Assembly: GCA_903834135.1 (NCBI GenBank)
Contig: CAILHZ010000005.1
Coordinates: 1 to 64,000 of the forward strand
DNA: 64,000 nucleotides
Origin: an uncultured Opitutia bacterium
Lineage (GTDB): Bacteria; Verrucomicrobiota; Verrucomicrobiia; Opitutales; Opitutaceae
Direction: 5' to 3'
Shown here: in pieces, positions 61,901-64,000 of the stretch
Layout of the letters: the number at the start of each line of letters is the position of its first letter
How positions within the stretch are numbered: the first letter of the stretch is position 1
Notes under the pieces: generated by a model
Database searches by the model: none
What the model saw: only the letters and a program-made list of their open reading frames with translations
What the model was told of the DNA's origin: nothing
Program-made: the position numbers and the translations under genes

Positions 61901-62468
61901 GTGGCTCTTACATTATAAGAATTCCCGCTGGAATGATTTTGGCGTAGAAAAAGCACTCAAAGCATTAGGCATGTATGATCCAGATACACTTAAATTTGTT
62001 TCTATGGTTGTACCTGATGCCCCTAAGACTCAGCTCTCAGTACCAGCGATTGCAAAGCTTAGTGGAGACGTAAAACACGGTCGTAATGTTGCTCAAGCTT
62101 GTATGGCATGCCATATGATTAGCGGTGAAGGTACGGATTATGCGCCTGACTTAACAGGTTTTGCTAAACGGCAAACTAAAGAGGTAGTTATTGAGTCCAT
62201 TGTTTATCCATCTCAGGATATATCTCAAGGCTATGACGGCACTGAACTCAAACTGACGGATGGCACGGTCATCGATGGCCTACAGCTCACAACAGGTGAT
62301 CCTATCATTATTAAGTCTATGACTGGACTTACTCAGTTAATCCCTGCCAATAAGGTAAAGCTTAAGCGTGGACTAGGCAGCAAGTCCTTGATGCTCAGTG
62401 CAGATCAGTTAGGGCTTTCCGCCCAAGACTTAGCTGACGTAGTGGCTTACCTTCAGACCCAGGGCTAA
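58920..62468 (+). CDS. ThuA domain fused to PVC-type dehydrogenase, HEAT repeats and c-type haem domain
   Basis: 1182 aa with a signal peptide (MKLLRLIVLLSLCALPLSLQA). Domain order: ThuA-like class I glutamine-amidotransferase fold (about 22-280; KPSHGPGEHEHRAGC, FTGGHYHKSW); a charged linker PKPKPKPKSKK (about 299-310); glucose/sorbosone-dehydrogenase-type beta-propeller (about 330-745; FKVPEGFEVTLWAKSP, GPDGAIYFTDWFDPR); HEAT repeats (about 755-1030); and a cytochrome c domain with CMACH at C1061-C1064-H1065. ThuA is linked to trehalose and 3-keto-disaccharide use, so the fusion points to coupled oxidation and processing of a disaccharide. CCCCTATG abuts its start. The related gene that follows lacks the ThuA part. 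Confidence 0.92.
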   Translation: MKLLRLIVLLSLCALPLSLQAAVKNIVLIAGKPSHGPGEHEHRAGCLLFEKCLASVPGINVKVYDGGWPTKVVNGAPVDDDEALASADAIVIYADGGSGHPMLQGNRLAVLDELQKKGVGLGFIHYAIEPTKERGEGEMISWVGGAFEIDWSVNPVWEAKYTDIPDHEVTRGVHPFSDTDEWYFNMQFRADKVGVTPVLSAVPPDSTMSRKDGQHEGNRFVRAQVAEGRKQHMMWVTENKDGSRGFGFTGGHYHKSWANDDKRKIVLNAILWIAKVAVPENGVESSLKEQDVASNLDPKPKPKPKSKKAGATVSAPVEDPDFIPTNMFKVPEGFEVTLWAKSPMLQNPTNMDIDEKGRIWVTEGVNYRRHSGRDPKGDRVVMLEDTTSRGFANKATTFVQEPWLVAPLGIAVIDDQVIVSNAPDLIVYTNHRKDGKFDPSLDKRDVLLTGFNGRNHDHSLHSVTFGPDGLYYFNQGNAGAMFTDRSGKTFRVGDNYEPGTPFYSWKPSDIAGALSDDGHVYVGGFTAKMNPDGTHVEVIGFNYRNSYEQCVTSFGDVFQNDNDDPPACRTSFVMEYGNAGFFSRDGKRGWSADRRPGQTIPIAEWRQEDPGTMPVGDVYGAGSPTGIVAYEGDLFGEQYRGMILSADAARNTLMAYFPKADGAGYDLKHIDFLTTNVEQKYSGVDTKGQTSTELKTWFRPSDVTVGPDGAIYFTDWFDPRVGGHADFDSKLAGSIYRLAPKGFKSVVPKIDLSTTEGQLLALKSPAVNVRASGFLRLKAKGADSVEAVATLLADSNPYIRARAVWLLAQLGAQGVARVEALLTNSDPLVRVTAYRSLRQAGCDIFKYAESLTNDSSAAVRREVALSLRDKTFEQSKSVLLKLAQGYDGTDRAYLEAWGTGCSGKEESMAALLYANSTQADSLKWSTAYAKLIWRLTPNIAAVDFAKRAASSSLSVRERLDAVTALGFMPTKEASDALLDLAQNGKDPVKLTAFWWLLHYKNSRWNDFGVEKALKALGMYDPDTLKFVSMVVPDAPKTQLSVPAIAKLSGDVKHGRNVAQACMACHMISGEGTDYAPDLTGFAKRQTKEVVIESIVYPSQDISQGYDGTELKLTDGTVIDGLQLTTGDPIIIKSMTGLTQLIPANKVKLKRGLGSKSLMLSADQLGLSAQDLADVVAYLQTQG

Positions 62469-62557
62469 GCGTTAAAAAAGCTTAGTTTTGGGACATTTCA
62501 GGCGTGTGTAGATGGTAACTTTTAGTAAGGGTAGGCGTCTTGTTTTTACCCCTAATT

Positions 62558-64000
62558 ATGAGGAATCGTCTATTTGTTTACCTAGCACTCGTGGCATTAG
62601 TTAATTTGGTTAAGGCCGATCAGGCCTTAACTGCATCGGGTGTACCAATTCATCCAGAAGGATGGGTGCCTCCCATCTTAAGTCCCGAAGATGAATTAAA
62701 GACATTTCAATTGCCTCCTGGCTATCACATGGAGCTCGTTTTAAGTGAGCCCGCGATCAAGGAGCCAGTGTGGGCTTCATTCGATGCAAATGGACGCATG
62801 TACGTCGTTGAACTGCGTAGCTACATGCAGGATGTAGATGGAAATAATGAATTTGCTCCGATTAGTCGCGTCTCAAGACATGAAAGTACAAAAAATGATG
62901 GGGTTTATGATAAACATACAGTCTTTGTTGATCATATGGTGCTGCCTCGTACGGTTCTGCCCTTAGATAAAGGCAGTGTATTAATTGGTCGCACCAATAC
63001 CAATGACCTAACGCTTTATAAAGATTCCAAAGATCAAGGAGTCGCTGATTCAAATGAATTGTACTACCGCGGCGGACCTTACACAGGAAATCTTGAACAT
63101 CAACCTAGCGGCCTTATATGGTCACTCGATAATTGGATATATACGACATATAATTCATACAGGCTACGCTGGAGACCTGATGCCGCTATGCTTAGAGAGC
63201 CAACTGCTAATAACGGTGGTCAGTGGGGACTTACTCAAGATGATTTAGGTAAACTTTGGTTTTCGACAGCGGGCGGTGAAAAGATGTTTCTACATTTCCA
63301 AACGCACATTCTCTATGGTGCAATTGATAGTCCTCAACAATGGGATTCTGGCTATCCTGTAGTTTGGCCTCTAGTTGGATTAGCAGATGTTCAAGGTGGC
63401 AAAGATCGTTTTCGTACAGACGATAAAACGCTTAATCACGCTACAGCTGTCGCTGGTCAAGAGGTCTATCGTGGTGATAAACTACCATCTGAATTAAGAG
63501 GAAATATTTTTATTGGAGAGCCTGTTGGTAGATTAGTTCGCCGCTCTACAGTCGAAGTTAAGGATGGTATTACAATTGTAAGTAATCCCTATCAAAAAGA
63601 GCACAGCGAATTTTTACGTTCAACAGACCCTTATTTTAGACCAATTCAAGTTACAAATGCGCCTGATGGCTGTATGTACATTGTGGATATGTACCGTGGT
63701 ATTATCCAAGAGGGCAATTGGGTAAAAACTGATTCATATTTAAGGACTGTGGTTCTACATCATGGTTTGGATAAGAATGTAGGGCATGGTCGTATCTGGC
63801 GTGTAGTTTACGATGGTATGAAGCCATCTAAAGCGCTGCACATGTATGATATGAACACGTCTGAATTAGTAGACCAACTCTCTCATCCTAATGGTTGGAT
63901 TCGCGACACAGCGCAAAAGCTATTGGTGATACGTCAGGATAAGTCAGTGGGGCCTCGCCTACACGAAATGGCTGTAGGAGGTGGTAATTTTTATGGTCGT
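62558..64000 (+). CDS. PVC-type dehydrogenase (beta-propeller, start of HEAT region), cut by the window edge
   Basis: An open frame of 481 codons from ATG 62558 to the last base with no stop, so the 3' end is missing. A signal peptide (MRNRLFVYLALVALVNLVKA) is followed by TFQLPPGYHMELVLSEP and WASFDANGRMYVVELRSYMQ, the opening of the sorbosone/glucose dehydrogenase propeller seen in the gene upstream. Later segments are APDGCMYIVDMYRGIIQEGN and the first HEAT-like helices (SELVDQLSHPNGWIRDTAQK). By analogy with 58920-62468, more HEAT repeats and a CxxCH domain should lie beyond the window. There is no ThuA domain. CCCC at 62549-62552 lies 5 bp before the start. 89 bp separate it from the previous gene, so co-transcription is likely but not certain. 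Confidence 0.85.
   Translation, partial: MRNRLFVYLALVALVNLVKADQALTASGVPIHPEGWVPPILSPEDELKTFQLPPGYHMELVLSEPAIKEPVWASFDANGRMYVVELRSYMQDVDGNNEFAPISRVSRHESTKNDGVYDKHTVFVDHMVLPRTVLPLDKGSVLIGRTNTNDLTLYKDSKDQGVADSNELYYRGGPYTGNLEHQPSGLIWSLDNWIYTTYNSYRLRWRPDAAMLREPTANNGGQWGLTQDDLGKLWFSTAGGEKMFLHFQTHILYGAIDSPQQWDSGYPVVWPLVGLADVQGGKDRFRTDDKTLNHATAVAGQEVYRGDKLPSELRGNIFIGEPVGRLVRRSTVEVKDGITIVSNPYQKEHSEFLRSTDPYFRPIQVTNAPDGCMYIVDMYRGIIQEGNWVKTDSYLRTVVLHHGLDKNVGHGRIWRVVYDGMKPSKALHMYDMNTSELVDQLSHPNGWIRDTAQKLLVIRQDKSVGPRLHEMAVGGGNFYGR

Noticed and set aside
53712-64000. Fucoidan/sulfated-glycan utilisation locus with sulfatases
   Set aside because: GH29 is present, but no sulfatase (CxPxR-type) or SusD-like gene was found, so the substrate should not be called sulfated fucan.

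Overview
The window is an ordinary-looking chromosomal stretch of a low-GC (about 41-43% by eye), Gram-negative bacterium, most likely a Verrucomicrobiota member of the Opitutae type. The evidence is indirect but consistent. There are PVC-type c-cytochrome/dehydrogenase fusions, DUF1080, ThuA and DUF5069 proteins, and a TonB receptor with the N-terminal 'LDPFEISAT' motif typical of Opitutae receptors. Other signs are an outer-membrane efflux lipoprotein and sparse Shine-Dalgarno sites. I see no rRNA, CRISPR array, insertion sequence, integrase or phage gene.

Layout. 0-10.5 kb: tRNA-Leu(CAG), a GH172-type protein, divergent threonine ammonia-lyase and alanine dehydrogenase, DUF1080 and DUF5069 proteins, an SDR epimerase, a 2-hydroxyacid dehydrogenase divergent from an L-lactate permease, and an MFS carrier. 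10.5-22.2 kb: an operon of M61 peptidase, membrane-anchored alpha/beta hydrolase and that MFS carrier; an SDR with a degenerate active site; a GT-C/TPR protein; a GDSL esterase; a B12-dependent ribonucleotide reductase; and a small membrane protein. 22.4-31.6 kb: a complete MdtABC-like RND efflux operon with its own outer-membrane lipoprotein. 32-38.7 kb: sugar porter, heparinase-II/III-like lyase and TonB receptor, probably uptake and breakdown of a uronate-containing polysaccharide. 38.8-45.2 kb: three adjacent paralogous GT-C/TPR proteins resembling the eukaryotic TMTC O-mannosyltransferases. 45.2-46.6 kb: EngB and a LysE exporter. 46.7-64 kb: a carbohydrate locus with esterase + bicupin, Gfo/Idh/MocA oxidoreductase + cytochrome/dehydrogenase, and a six-gene co-directional run (GH29 fucosidase, AraC regulator, GH2 glycosidase, D-psicose/tagatose 3-epimerase-type isomerase, ThuA-dehydrogenase-cytochrome fusion, and a further dehydrogenase cut by the window edge).

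How it fits together. The carbohydrate genes suggest a heterotroph that imports oligosaccharides through TonB receptors and cleaves fucosides and beta-glycosides. It may also oxidise sugars in the periplasm or at the membrane, passing electrons to c-type haem, with DUF1080 and Gfo/Idh/MocA enzymes as possible partners in 3-keto-glycoside chemistry. Threonine ammonia-lyase, alanine dehydrogenase and the lactate permease feed amino and organic acids into central metabolism.

The items most worth a second look are the four TMTC-like GT-C/TPR paralogues, a recurring CCCCT element immediately upstream of eight start codons, a ~97-bp inverted-repeat element in front of the efflux operon, and the gene set for oxidative sugar processing.
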